Below are positions 7,933-16,484 of a stretch of 64,000 bases of DNA, piece by piece. This DNA comes from Rhodococcoides fascians A44A (lineage in GTDB: Bacteria > Actinomycetota > Actinomycetes > Mycobacteriales > Mycobacteriaceae), in contig NZ_JMEX01000005.1 of NCBI RefSeq assembly GCF_000760735.1, forward strand, positions 1,385,391 to 1,449,390. Direction: 5' to 3'. The position numbers and the translations under genes were made by a program. Under the pieces are notes generated by a model that saw only the letters and a list, made by a program, of their open reading frames with translations, had not been told where the DNA came from and ran no database searches. Within the stretch, counting starts at the first letter, position 1. Each line of letters opens with the position of its first letter.

Positions 7933-9108
7933 ATGCGTACGGAGGTAGCCATCATCGGCGCAGGCCCGGCCGGTCTGCTCTTGTCTCACTTGCTCGCCGA
8001 GCAGGGCGTCGAGTCCGTTATCGTCGAGACGCGGAGCCAGGAATACGTGCTCTCGCGTATCCGCGCCGGAATTCTCGAGCACTCGACGGTTCAGCTGCTC
8101 GACGACATCGGCCTCGGCGCTCGCTTGCACGCCGAAGGGCAGGAACATCGGGGCATCTATCTTCAGTGGCCGGAGGAGCGTCACCACATCGACTTCACCG
8201 ATCTCGTGGGCCGTAGCGTCTGGGTGTACGGCCAGACCGAGGTGACGAAAGATCTGGTCGCGGCCCGCGAAGCAGCGGGTCAGCAGATCTACTACGAGAT
8301 GTCCGACACTGCACTGCACGACATCGAATCCGACTCTCCCTACGTCACGTTCACCGATGCTTCCGGCGCGGAGGTGCGCGTCGACGCCGCAGTGATCGCC
8401 GGATGCGACGGGTCGTTCGGCCCGAGTAGGGCGACGATGCCGGGCCGGGTTCGGCAGACCTGGGAACGGACGTATCCGTACTCGTGGCTCGGCGTCCTGG
8501 CCGACGTCGCCCCGTCGACCGACGAACTGATCTACGCCTGGCACCAGGACGGATTTGCGATGCACTCGATGCGCTCGGACACCGTCAGCCGGTTGTACCT
8601 GCAGGTTCCCAATGGAACCGATGTGAACACCTGGTCCGACGATCGGATATGGGATTCGTTGGCCGCCAGGCTCGGCCACGGCCAGAACGGGTGGGAGCTG
8701 ACGCCGGGCCCGATCACGGAGAAGAGCGTGCTGCCGATGCGCAGCTACGTTCAGACCCCGATGCGGCACGGCAACCTCTTCCTCGCCGGCGATGCGGCGC
8801 ACATCGTCCCACCGACCGGTGCCAAAGGCCTCAACCTTGCCGTCGCCGACGTCGCACTGCTCGCACCGGCCCTCGTGGCACTGGTGCGTAGGAACAACGA
8901 AGAGGCAGCAGCGGAGTACAGCGACAACGCTTTACGCAGAGTCTGGCGCTGCACCCACTTTTCGTGGTGGATGACGACGATGCTGCACACCAGCGCAGAT
9001 CCGTTCGACGCTCAACTTCAGCTGTCCCAGCTGCGCTGGGTGGCGTCGAGCGAAGCAGGCGCCACCGGCCTGGCGGAGAACTACGCCGGACTGCCCATCG
9101 GGTTCTGA
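7933..9108 (+). CDS. pobA: 4-hydroxybenzoate 3-monooxygenase
   Basis: A 391-residue flavoprotein hydroxylase, the expected length for PobA (about 394). It converts 4-hydroxybenzoate to protocatechuate with NAD(P)H, O2 and FAD. The FAD dinucleotide loop GAGPAG is at 9-14, the family segment LSRIRAGILEHSTV follows at 40-53, the DG motif lies in AGCDGSFG, and the FAD ribityl motif GDAAHIVPPTGAKGLNLA contains Asp287. Ser219-Arg220 and Tyr222 in SRLYLQVP correspond to the substrate carboxylate-binding region. No ring-cleavage genes are in the window, so protocatechuate must be used elsewhere. Last gene of the GntR-FUSC-pobA operon. Confidence 0.95.
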   Translation: MRTEVAIIGAGPAGLLLSHLLAEQGVESVIVETRSQEYVLSRIRAGILEHSTVQLLDDIGLGARLHAEGQEHRGIYLQWPEERHHIDFTDLVGRSVWVYGQTEVTKDLVAAREAAGQQIYYEMSDTALHDIESDSPYVTFTDASGAEVRVDAAVIAGCDGSFGPSRATMPGRVRQTWERTYPYSWLGVLADVAPSTDELIYAWHQDGFAMHSMRSDTVSRLYLQVPNGTDVNTWSDDRIWDSLAARLGHGQNGWELTPGPITEKSVLPMRSYVQTPMRHGNLFLAGDAAHIVPPTGAKGLNLAVADVALLAPALVALVRRNNEEAAAEYSDNALRRVWRCTHFSWWMTTMLHTSADPFDAQLQLSQLRWVASSEAGATGLAENYAGLPIGF

Positions 9109-9166
9109 CGAAGACGTCGACTCGAGTTTCGGCGGTTTCGGCGTAGCTCCGCGGTGAGCACAACAC

Positions 9167-10441
9167 TCAGTTTGTTGTACGGGACTTGCTGAGTCCGAGA
9201 GTAACGAGGAGCACCAGCACTGCGAGGTACGCGAAGTACCATGTACCTAGCCCTTGACTGCTGAACCAGGTGAGCAGGAACGGTGCTGTTCCGCCGAAGA
9301 TCGCAGTTGCCAGGTTGTACGGAGCCCCGACTCCCATGGCCCTCATTCTGCTCGGAAACTGCTCGGTCATGACAGCGGCGAGCACGGAAAACATACACGC
9401 CGTCAACGTCAGCAGCGCGATGTCGACGACGAGGCTTTGCCACCAGACGGTCGTCAGTCCGAGGCTCAGCGGAACGATGGCAACGGCGCCGCCGATCGAG
9501 AACACGAGGCCGAATACCCTGCGGCCGTAGCGATCGGACATGTGACCGAAAAGCGGTAGCAGCAGCATGAAGACGACAAGAGAGACGGTGTGGACACCGA
9601 AGGTCGTGTCGGCCGCGAGACCTACCGATTTGATCAGGTGCGTGGGCATGTAAGAGACGAAAGTGTAGAAGGCCGTCGCAGATCCGGACATCAACAAGAT
9701 GACGCGGATGGTCTCGCGGGGGTAATCCGACAGCAGTGCGCGTAGGCCGGACCTCGGCGGTGTGGTGCCGTCGCGGACCTCGCTAACCTCGAGGGTTTCT
9801 TCCATGGACGAACGAATCCAGAGGCCGACGAGACCTGCAGCGCCGCCGATGAGGAACGGAATACGCCAACCCCACTCGCTCAGTGCTTCCGCGGAGAGGA
9901 CCTCGGCGAGAACGAACCCGAGCAGCGTGGCGAGAACGATTCCGGCGACGACCGTCGTGTACCACATGCTGGTGAAAAGGCCTCGACGGTGAGGAGGTGC
10001 GATTTCGTAGAGGTACGCCATAGCGCCGCCGGATTCACCACCTGCCGCGAACCCTTGGGTCATGCGAGCTGCTACGAGGAGGATCGGCGCGAAGACTCCG
10101 ATCGTTTCGTAGGTCGGCGATATGCCGATGATGAACGTGGGCACAGCCATGAGGACGATCGTGAACGTCAACGCTCGCTTGCGTCCGTGCTTGTCCGCAT
10201 AGCTCCCGATCAGCCACCCGCCTAGCGGTCGGACGAAGAAGCCGACGGCAAAGACCGCGAAGGTGGACAGTAGTGCGGCCGTCGGATCGCTCGACGGGAA
10301 GAACAAGGGGGAGAAGTACACAGCGAACGTTGCGTAGATGGTGAGGTCGAACCACTCCACCACGTTTCCCACGGCGGCGGCAGCTAGAGGGCGCACGCGG
10401 GTGCGCGGCGGCGCCCCAGTCGTGGGTCGTTGAACTGTCAT
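9167..10441 (-). CDS. MFS transporter, metabolite:H+ symporter (MHS) family
   Basis: A 424-residue 12-helix transporter. The signature VGNVVEWFDLTIYATFAVYF near the N-terminus, FFVRPLGGWLIGSYADKHGRKRAL after helix 2, and RMTQGFAAGGESGG are typical of MHS symporters (ProP, KgtP, ShiA relatives), which import organic acids or betaines with protons. The C-terminus ends in a short basic tail. It starts 204 bases from the end of a TetR gene on the same strand. Its upstream region carries AGTACC-type repeats similar to those in front of the acyl-CoA ligase, so it probably imports the acid that the ligase activates. Confidence 0.88.
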   Translation of the reverse strand: MTVQRPTTGAPPRTRVRPLAAAAVGNVVEWFDLTIYATFAVYFSPLFFPSSDPTAALLSTFAVFAVGFFVRPLGGWLIGSYADKHGRKRALTFTIVLMAVPTFIIGISPTYETIGVFAPILLVAARMTQGFAAGGESGGAMAYLYEIAPPHRRGLFTSMWYTTVVAGIVLATLLGFVLAEVLSAEALSEWGWRIPFLIGGAAGLVGLWIRSSMEETLEVSEVRDGTTPPRSGLRALLSDYPRETIRVILLMSGSATAFYTFVSYMPTHLIKSVGLAADTTFGVHTVSLVVFMLLLPLFGHMSDRYGRRVFGLVFSIGGAVAIVPLSLGLTTVWWQSLVVDIALLTLTACMFSVLAAVMTEQFPSRMRAMGVGAPYNLATAIFGGTAPFLLTWFSSQGLGTWYFAYLAVLVLLVTLGLSKSRTTN

Positions 10442-10644
10442 GGATAAGCCCTTCGGTACGATTGACGAGCGAAAAGTACCGTGACTGTAGCCACATTTTC
10501 CCGGTACCGATACGAGGTACGGAAAATCTCTCGAAAGTACCTATCGGCATACGTCGTCTCGAAACTCGTCGCGGCGGGTGAGGACCGACGAGTGAAATCG
10601 GTTGACCATCAACGTACGTCGACGGTTCGATGCAGGTTGCGAAG
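10442..10644. promoter_or_regulatory. control region of the MHS gene with repeated AAGTACC elements
   Basis: The 203 bases upstream of the MHS start hold GAAAAGTACCG (10471-10481) and GAAAGTACC (10533-10541), and between them an interrupted inverted repeat ATTTTCC(CG)GTACC ... GGTACGGAAAAT at 10495-10527. The shared core AGTACC recurs in the operator at 11380-11413, which points to common control by the intervening TetR protein. Confidence 0.45.
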
Positions 10645-11298
10645 CTAGCGCGCCCTGCCCTGGTCGTGCGATGAGTCGTTACGGAGGAGGCCGTGGAGTA
10701 GAAGGTCGGCGAGTTCGGAAAAGGCATCTGCGGCCGATAGCCCGGTCCGTTCGAGAAGGACTCCCGACTGAACGGCGTCTATCGCCAGGGCCACGAGTTG
10801 TGCGGCGAACGTTGCATCGGTCGCGCGAAATCGTCGTGATTCGACGCCCTCGTCGATCATTTCCTGTACGCGGGCTGCGGCGCGGTCGGTGTTACGCGCG
10901 TAGATTTCAGCTGTGGGCCGGTAGGCCACCATGTCAGCGTAGAAAGCCCGTGAATTGCGCCGCATCGCCTTGGCGACGCCCGCAAGGTATGTGGTGATGC
11001 GCAACCGAGGGTCCGGTTCCTCGGCCACTGCCGCTTCGATGCCCTCGGCCTCGGTCGCGAAGAAGTGCTTGGTCGCGGCGATGACCAGCTGTTCTTTGGT
11101 CGAAGCGACGCTGTACAGGGTGGCTTTGGAGCATCGGAGACGTTTCGTCAGATCGTCGACTGTGACCGACGTGAATCCCTCGGCAAGGAAGATGTCCTCG
11201 ATGCTTGCCAGCAGTTCCTCGCGCCTTGACGTGTCGACGTGACGCCGTCTCGGCGTGTTGATCGATGCGCGGTCTGCAGCCGCTCCTGCTCGTGGCAT
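10645..11298 (-). CDS. TetR/AcrR family regulator
   Basis: A 217-residue regulator. The N-terminal three-helix DNA-binding domain (about residues 24-70) contains FTSVTVDDLTKRLRCSKATLY followed by the STKEQLV start of helix 4. The C-terminal helical domain would bind the inducer, perhaps an acyl-CoA. It starts 127 bases from the divergent acyl-CoA ligase, and the spacer carries a perfect 10-base inverted repeat, so autoregulation and repression of the ligase operon are likely. The adjacent MHS gene has similar half-sites. Confidence 0.88.
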   Translation of the reverse strand: MPRAGAAADRASINTPRRRHVDTSRREELLASIEDIFLAEGFTSVTVDDLTKRLRCSKATLYSVASTKEQLVIAATKHFFATEAEGIEAAVAEEPDPRLRITTYLAGVAKAMRRNSRAFYADMVAYRPTAEIYARNTDRAAARVQEMIDEGVESRRFRATDATFAAQLVALAIDAVQSGVLLERTGLSAADAFSELADLLLHGLLRNDSSHDQGRAR

Positions 11299-11379
11299 TC
11301 CTCGAGTGTTTCACAGGCAGTCCGCACTGCCTGCGTTCCATGAGTACGAGGTCGTTACGCAAACTACTGCCGGTACGTT

Positions 11380-11413
11380 GTTGGGTACTGTCTAAACATT
11401 GATAGTACCCAAC
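11380..11413. promoter_or_regulatory. perfect 10-14-10 inverted repeat, candidate TetR operator
   Basis: GTTGGGTACT and AGTACCCAAC flank a 14-base spacer. The right arm ends two bases before the AAGGAG ribosome-binding site (11415-11420) of the ligase gene, so bound protein would block transcription or initiation. This is one of the strongest dyads in the window. Confidence 0.65.
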
Positions 11414-11425
11414 CAAGGAGTGTCC

Positions 11426-13030
11426 ATGGACGCCGTCGATGCTCGCGTCAGCGAGATACTTGCCACCTACAACGCCGAACGGGCGGATGTGGGATGGCTG
11501 CTGTGCGACCGTCATCCTCGCGATCGCCGAGCGTTGACTGTCGTCGAAGAAAACTGCAGCGCAGTCGAATTCACTTACGGAGACCTTGCCGATCGGTCTA
11601 CGAGGTTCGCCGCAGTCCTCAGCGAGCACGGAGTCGGCCCGGGCGACCGAGTGGCGACGGTGATGGGCAAGAGCATAGACCTCGTGTCGGTCGTGCTCGG
11701 AATCTGGCGCGTAGGGGCGGTCTACGTACCGTTGTTCACCGCCTTTGCGAAAGAGGCTATTTCGTCGCGTCTGACAGAAGCGTCGGCCGTCCTCGTCGTC
11801 GCTGACGTCGATCAAATCGGGAAGGTTCCGGATGGTCCCTGGCTGACGGTCGTTGCAGGCGGGCACGGACCGGAAGGATTGGAGGCGCGGATGCGCGCCG
11901 CTCATGCCGCGTCGTCAGCGAGTGTGTCGGTGGGAGGCGACGGTCCGCTGGTTCATATGTTCACGTCGGGAACGACTGGAACCCCGAAAGGGGTGGTGCA
12001 CCCGGTGTCCTACATCGCAGGATGGCACTCCTACCTGGAGTTTGCCCTAGGCGTCGACGACGGGGGCGTGTTCTGGTCCGGTGCCGATCCAGGATGGGCA
12101 TACGGGCTGTACACCGCCCTTGTTGCTCCGCTCGCCGCTGGGGTGCCGACCATTCTGCTGCGCGGAGGTTTCAGCGCAGAGACGACGTGGACGGTCCTGT
12201 CCGATCTCGAGGTCACTGATTTCGCGGCCGCCCCGACCGTGTTTCGAGGGCTGAGAGCATCGAATGCACCTGTCCCGAAGAATCTTTCGCTGAAGCGGCT
12301 GTCCAGCGCGGGTGAACCTTTGACTCCCGAAGTGAACGAGTGGACACGCGGTCTCCTGGGTTTGACGGTTCACGATCATTACGGGCAGACGGAACTCGGG
12401 ATGCCGATCGGGTATCCACATCATCCACTCCTGGAGCAGCCTGTCGCTGCGGGCGCGATGGGTGTGGCGTTGCCGGGTTGGAGCGTGACCGTTCTCGACA
12501 GAAACGACGATGTCCCCGTTGCCACCGGGGAAATGGGGAGGCTGGCGATCGTGGTAGCCGACAGCAGTTTCATGACTTTCCAGTCGTACGCCGGGGGTGT
12601 CTCGACGGATCGATTCTGCAGTGACGGGCAGTACTTCGTCACGGGAGACACCGCATCTCTCGATGAAGCCGGTGTCGTTCGTTTCTCTTCCCGTGACGAC
12701 GACGTCATCATCATGGCCGGCTATCGAATCGGGCCGTTCGACATCGAATCGGTTCTGCTGAGGCATCCCAGCGTGATCGAAGCTGCGGTGATCGCTGCCC
12801 CGGATGACGTGCGGGGGGAGGTTGTCGAAGCGTTCATCGTCCTGTCGCCTGGCGTACCCGCATCGGACGATCTGGCCGACGAACTCAAGCGTTGGGTGAA
12901 GACCAACTATGCCGCTCATGCCTACCCGCGGCGTATTCACTTCTCGGAACTACTTCCCAAGACGCCGAGCGGAAAGATACAGCGAAACGAACTGCGCCGT
13001 CGCCGCAGCGAAACGAACGTGTCGCAATGA
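11426..13030 (+). CDS. acyl-CoA synthetase (AMP-forming, ACS-like)
   Basis: A 534-residue ANL-superfamily ligase that should adenylate a carboxylic acid and transfer it to CoA. The phosphate loop TSGTTGTPKGV lies near residue 182, the DHYGQTELG motif A5 near 325, the TGD hinge motif in YFVTGDTASL, and the catalytic lysine motif PKTPSGKIQRNE near the C-terminus. The GADPGWAYGLYT segment is typical of acetyl/medium-chain ACS-type enzymes rather than of FadD-type. ATG 11426 is used because AAGGAG stands five bases upstream. First gene of a three-gene operon; its stop overlaps the next start as ATGA. Controlled probably by the divergent TetR through the inverted repeat at its ribosome-binding site. 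Confidence 0.88.
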   Translation: MDAVDARVSEILATYNAERADVGWLLCDRHPRDRRALTVVEENCSAVEFTYGDLADRSTRFAAVLSEHGVGPGDRVATVMGKSIDLVSVVLGIWRVGAVYVPLFTAFAKEAISSRLTEASAVLVVADVDQIGKVPDGPWLTVVAGGHGPEGLEARMRAAHAASSASVSVGGDGPLVHMFTSGTTGTPKGVVHPVSYIAGWHSYLEFALGVDDGGVFWSGADPGWAYGLYTALVAPLAAGVPTILLRGGFSAETTWTVLSDLEVTDFAAAPTVFRGLRASNAPVPKNLSLKRLSSAGEPLTPEVNEWTRGLLGLTVHDHYGQTELGMPIGYPHHPLLEQPVAAGAMGVALPGWSVTVLDRNDDVPVATGEMGRLAIVVADSSFMTFQSYAGGVSTDRFCSDGQYFVTGDTASLDEAGVVRFSSRDDDVIIMAGYRIGPFDIESVLLRHPSVIEAAVIAAPDDVRGEVVEAFIVLSPGVPASDDLADELKRWVKTNYAAHAYPRRIHFSELLPKTPSGKIQRNELRRRRSETNVSQ

Positions 13031-13839
13031 GCGACAACACGGATCCCGTCATCGTTGTCCAGTCCGGACCGGTTCGGACACTGACGCTCAATCGACCGGA
13101 ATGTCGGAACGCCCTGAACGATTTGTTGGTCGACGCGCTGGACTCGGCATTGTCGGCCGCCGAGAGCGACCCCCACACGAGATGCATCGTCGTTGCAGGG
13201 AACGGAAAGAGCTTCTGCGCTGGGGCAGATCTGCAGTTCTTTCTCGGTCTCCACGCCGAACACGGAACCCCGATTGCTTTCTTGCGCCGAGTCTCTGCAC
13301 TCGTCACTCGCCTCGAGACCAGCCCGCTTCCGGTGGTCGCAGCAGTACACGGACACGCGGTCGCAGGCGGGCTCGAACTGGCGTTGGGGTGCGATGTGGT
13401 GGTCGCGGCGGAATCGGCGCTGATCGGTGACGGACACGTCAAGAACAATCTGCTACCTGCCGGTGGTTCCAGTGTGCGTCTCGCGCGCAAGGTCGGGGAC
13501 TCTTTAGCGAGATGGCTCTCGCTCACCGGTTCGCTGGTGCCGGCGTCGCGACTGGCCGAGGCCGGATGGATTCACGAGGTCGTACCCGACGACAGGCTGG
13601 GCGAAGCGGCCCTCGCCGTTGCCGGCGAGCTGGTGTCGGCTGCTGGGCCTGCGCAGTCGTCGTTCAAGTCTCTGCTGTTCGACTTGACCACGATGGACTC
13701 TCGCAGAGGGCTGGAAAAGGAGTTGGACGACTTCGACGCTCACTGGAAGTCGAACGACGTACCTGCGGACTTGACGGCATTCCTCGAACGTAAAGCTTTG
13801 TCCAACAGAAATATTCGACCGAATACAGGTGAAATGTGA
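13027..13839 (+). CDS. enoyl-CoA hydratase/isomerase family protein
   Basis: A 270-residue crotonase-fold protein. The two oxyanion-hole segments are visible: KSFCAGADLQFF and HGHAVAGGLELALGCD. The region that supplies the catalytic acids reads IGDGHVKNNLLPAGGSS, where the usual GEVKLG/GL..PG pattern has been changed, so the exact reaction (hydratase, isomerase or hydrolase) is uncertain. It overlaps the ligase stop by ATGA and its own stop overlaps the SDR start, showing tight translational coupling in the pathway ligase, crotonase, dehydrogenase. Confidence 0.85.
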   Translation: MSDNTDPVIVVQSGPVRTLTLNRPECRNALNDLLVDALDSALSAAESDPHTRCIVVAGNGKSFCAGADLQFFLGLHAEHGTPIAFLRRVSALVTRLETSPLPVVAAVHGHAVAGGLELALGCDVVVAAESALIGDGHVKNNLLPAGGSSVRLARKVGDSLARWLSLTGSLVPASRLAEAGWIHEVVPDDRLGEAALAVAGELVSAAGPAQSSFKSLLFDLTTMDSRRGLEKELDDFDAHWKSNDVPADLTAFLERKALSNRNIRPNTGEM

Positions 13840-14594
13840 ACCGTTTCGAAAATCAGGTGGTTTTAGTGACGGGCGGTGCGCAAGGGCTCGGCGCAGCCAT
13901 GGCGCGCCGCTTTGCTTCCGAGGGGGCGATCGTGGCAATCGGCGATGTGAACGACGTCGCGGCTGCCGCGCTTGCAGGCGCGCTGGAGGACGACTTCGGA
14001 CATCGTTGCGTCAGTCGTCGCGTCGATGTGACCGATTCTGCCGATGTGACCGCATGGGTTGATTCCGTTGCCGGCGAGTTCGGACGACTCGATGTACTGG
14101 TCAACAACGCTGGAACAATCCGGGACAACCGGATCGAGGACATCGACGACGCCGATTGGCATTCCGTGGTCGACGCGTCCCTGACAGGGGCGTTCTACTG
14201 CACGCGGGCTGTGATCCCGTTCATGCGTGCTGGCGGATACGGCCGTATCCTGTCGTTCTCGTCCATGAGCTGGCGAGGCAACTTCGGTCAGGCCAATTAC
14301 GTGGCTGCCAAAGCCGGCATTGTCGGTCTGACTCGAACGATCGCGTTGGAGTCCGCGAGGCAGGGCATCACCGCGAACGCCATTGCCCCCGGTCTCATCG
14401 AAACCCCGATGTTGGCCTCGATGAACGGACCTGCCCGCGAGAAGCTCGTTTCCAAGGTGCCGCAGCGTCGTACAGGCCGGCCGGAGGACATCGCCGAGGC
14501 CGCAGCGTACCTGTGTTCTCCCGCTGCGGGATACGTCAGCGGCATCGTTCTCGACGTCGACGGCGGCCTCGGGATCGGGTCCTCCATCCGTTGA
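13836..14594 (+). CDS. SDR family oxidoreductase (FabG-like)
   Basis: A 252-residue classical short-chain dehydrogenase. The NAD(P) loop TGGAQGLG is at 12-19, NNAG near residue 90, the catalytic Ser in SFSSMSWRG, and Tyr/Lys in YVAAKAG. The C-terminal GIVLDVDGG is the usual FabG-like end. It starts at GTG 13836 inside the stop region of the crotonase gene. The order ligase-crotonase-SDR suggests a 3-hydroxyacyl-CoA dehydrogenase step of a dedicated beta-oxidation-like route. Asp38 region (GDVND) hints at NAD preference. Confidence 0.85.
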   Translation: MNRFENQVVLVTGGAQGLGAAMARRFASEGAIVAIGDVNDVAAAALAGALEDDFGHRCVSRRVDVTDSADVTAWVDSVAGEFGRLDVLVNNAGTIRDNRIEDIDDADWHSVVDASLTGAFYCTRAVIPFMRAGGYGRILSFSSMSWRGNFGQANYVAAKAGIVGLTRTIALESARQGITANAIAPGLIETPMLASMNGPAREKLVSKVPQRRTGRPEDIAEAAAYLCSPAAGYVSGIVLDVDGGLGIGSSIR

Positions 14595-14599
14595 CTGTC

Positions 14600-14614
14600 T
14601 TCGCTCCGCGAAGG
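14600..14614. terminator. short hairpin after the SDR gene
   Basis: CTTCGC-TCC-GCGAAG, perfect 6-3-6, starting six bases after the SDR stop. Only a weak terminator is implied since no U-run follows. The 177 bases between the SDR and the convergent Lrp gene hold no other gene. Confidence 0.4.
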
Positions 14615-14771
14615 AGGACTCGTCGTCAAAGCGGCAGTGCGAGAATCCGCTGCGTTTGAAGTCGGCGTCACCGTCTGCTTCGGTCGGGTCGACTTCGAGC
14701 CGGGGGATTGCCTGTACTCCGACGTGGACGGGATAGCGTTCGTTGCTCAGCAGTGACGGGCCATGGGCAGC

Positions 14772-15224
14772 TCACAGCGGTAAGGATCGGTCGAATACGA
14801 CGTTCTTCATGACAAGCGTAGACACCAGCCTTTGTACCCCAGGTAACGTCGCGAGACTGTGATCGTAGAGCTGCTGGAATGCAGCTCTGTCGCGAGCGAT
14901 GACTCGCATCAGGTAGTCGGGATCACCGAACAATCGCTGCACTTGAAGGATGTTGGGGACCTCGGCCACTGCATCCTCGAACGCGGCGATGGTCGATCGG
15001 TCGGCCGTGTGCATGCTGACGAAAATCAAGGCCTCGAACGTCAGTCCCAACGCCTCGGCGTCGAGCAACGCGCGATAGCTACTGATCGCTCCGGATGCCT
15101 CCAACGCTTTCACTCGGCGATGACACGGCGACACGCTGAGGCTTACTCGATCGGCCAGATCGGTCACCGACAATCGTCCGTCCTGCTGCAGCTCCGCAAG
15201 AATCTTCTTGTCGATGCGATCCAT
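14772..15224 (-). CDS. Lrp/AsnC family transcriptional regulator
   Basis: A 150-residue regulator. The N-terminal helix-turn-helix (MDRIDKKILAELQQDGRLSV start, then SLSVSPCHRRVKALEASG) is followed by the RAM/AsnC ligand domain with FGDPDYLMRV. Proteins of this type diverging from a LysE exporter usually act as LysG-like activators that sense the exported amino acid. It diverges from the LysE gene with 118 bases between. A very similar paralogue lies at 28391-28843. Confidence 0.92.
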   Translation of the reverse strand: MDRIDKKILAELQQDGRLSVTDLADRVSLSVSPCHRRVKALEASGAISSYRALLDAEALGLTFEALIFVSMHTADRSTIAAFEDAVAEVPNILQVQRLFGDPDYLMRVIARDRAAFQQLYDHSLATLPGVQRLVSTLVMKNVVFDRSLPL

Positions 15225-15230
15225 GGGGTC

Positions 15231-15245
15231 GAATCTACCAATCTG
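15231..15245. promoter_or_regulatory. Lrp-associated motif upstream of the first Lrp gene
   Basis: GAATCTACCAATCTG starts seven bases upstream of the Lrp start. Almost the same element, GAATTTACCAACTGG, occupies the same place before the second Lrp gene (28850-28864). Conservation between paralogues at this position suggests an autoregulatory site. Confidence 0.45.
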
Positions 15246-15342
15246 AAACCCCGATGCGGGAAAATCTAGGCAAAATTGCTTGCAGGTCCTGCCTACTCTT
15301 GCGGAAGTGCCGCGTTCGCAGCACAGATCGGAGTTCGAGTAG

Positions 15343-15957
15343 ATGGCACTGGGAAGCATCGCGGCGTTCTGGGCGGTGTCCGCGCTGTTCGTCCTCACAC
15401 CAGGTGCGGACTGGGCCTACGCAATCTCTGCGGGCCTCCGGCAAAGATCGGTCCTACCTGCGGTCGGCGGGATGTTGACAGGCCACCTCATCGCGACCGT
15501 GGTCGTCGCGGCCGGCGTAGCGGCCCTGGTCGCCGAATCTCCGAACGTCATGACAGGGCTGACGGCCGTCGGCGCGCTCTATCTGGCGTGGCTCGGTGTC
15601 GGTGCAGTGCGCAATCCCCCTGCCCCGCAGGCGGATGTAGACACGGCATCGACGTCCGGCGTGCGACAGGCGTTGACAGGATTGGGCGTCAGTGTGCTCA
15701 ATCCGAAAGTCTTTCTCCTGTTCTTGGCGCTGTTGCCTCAGTTCACCTCCCGCGCTGCAGGTCTTCCGGTTTCGGTTCAGATCGTCGTTCTCGGGCTGGT
15801 CCACATCGCCAGTTGCGCCGTGGTCTATGCCTGCGTTGCCCTCGGTGCACGACGGGTACTGAGCGCGAGGCCGCAGGCCGCTCGTGTCGTAACCCGAATG
15901 TCCGGTGTCGCGATGATCGGCATCGGAGCAGTTCTGCTCATCGAGCAAATTCGGTGA
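15343..15957 (+). CDS. LysE family amino acid/metabolite exporter
   Basis: A 204-residue membrane protein with about six hydrophobic segments. The conserved start FVLTPGADWAYAISAGLRQR (residues 16-35) carries the TPGPN-like motif of the LysE/RhtB family, here TPGAD. NPKVFLLFLALLPQF (about 123-137) is the second family motif. It should export an amino acid or homoserine-like compound. Divergent Lrp regulator supports this. The next coding frame begins with the base after its stop, which may place the orphan PepX_C domain in the same transcript. Confidence 0.88.
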   Translation: MALGSIAAFWAVSALFVLTPGADWAYAISAGLRQRSVLPAVGGMLTGHLIATVVVAAGVAALVAESPNVMTGLTAVGALYLAWLGVGAVRNPPAPQADVDTASTSGVRQALTGLGVSVLNPKVFLLFLALLPQFTSRAAGLPVSVQIVVLGLVHIASCAVVYACVALGARRVLSARPQAARVVTRMSGVAMIGIGAVLLIEQIR

Positions 15958-16407
15958 GTGTCCAACCAAGTCGAGTCGAAAGAGATTCTTGGGGCCCTGG
16001 ATCCACGGTCGACGTTCACCCTCCCGGTATTTGAGGAGGACACCACCATCGCAGGTCCTGCCACCCTCCACGTCAACGCTTCGACGACCGCACCCGACAC
16101 CTACTTCGTCAGCAAGCTCGCAGTCGTCACACCCGACGGCAAAGTCATACCCGTCGAGGCAGGTTGCCTGCGTGCTCAACTCAGGGACGGGCTCGAGCGC
16201 GCCGTGCCGGTAACTCCAGATGAACCACACGACTACACGATCGAGCTCGGGCAGACATACTGGCGCTTCAAGGCCGGTGAACAACTACGCGTCACGCGCA
16301 GCAGCGGAGATGCACCGAAAATCAGCTCCACAGCTCCGGCTGGAATCGTGACGATCAACCACGGATCAGGAACATTCGTCGACCCGACCGTATTGCCTCC
16401 GCAGTAG
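15958..16407 (+). CDS. orphan PepX_C-type domain protein, remnant of a CocE/NonD hydrolase
   Basis: A 149-residue reading frame that matches the C-terminal jelly-roll domain of CocE/NonD esterases and X-Pro dipeptidyl peptidases: AGPATLHVNASTTAPDTYF is followed by the LAVVTPDGKVIPV strand, an RAQLRDG turn and LGQTYWRFKAGEQLRV. The alpha/beta-hydrolase catalytic domain that normally precedes it, with its Ser-Asp-His triad, is absent: the LysE stop is immediately upstream. It starts at GTG 15958 directly after that stop. It may be a truncated gene kept by chance or a free carbohydrate-binding-like jelly roll. No catalytic residues are expected. Confidence 0.6.
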   Translation: MSNQVESKEILGALDPRSTFTLPVFEEDTTIAGPATLHVNASTTAPDTYFVSKLAVVTPDGKVIPVEAGCLRAQLRDGLERAVPVTPDEPHDYTIELGQTYWRFKAGEQLRVTRSSGDAPKISSTAPAGIVTINHGSGTFVDPTVLPPQ

Positions 16408-16435
16408 CTACCCTTGATACACAGAACAGCGCGCC

Positions 16436-16460
16436 GTCTCGGACGCTCTCGATCCGAGAC
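16436..16460. terminator. bidirectional terminator-like hairpin
   Basis: GTCTCGGA and TCCGAGAC form a perfect 8-base stem with a 9-base loop, followed on the plus strand by AATTACTTG. It lies between the convergent PepX_C fragment and the ketopantoate-reductase-like gene. Confidence 0.55.
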
Positions 16461-16484
16461 AATTACTTGCCGCCGTGACCCGGT

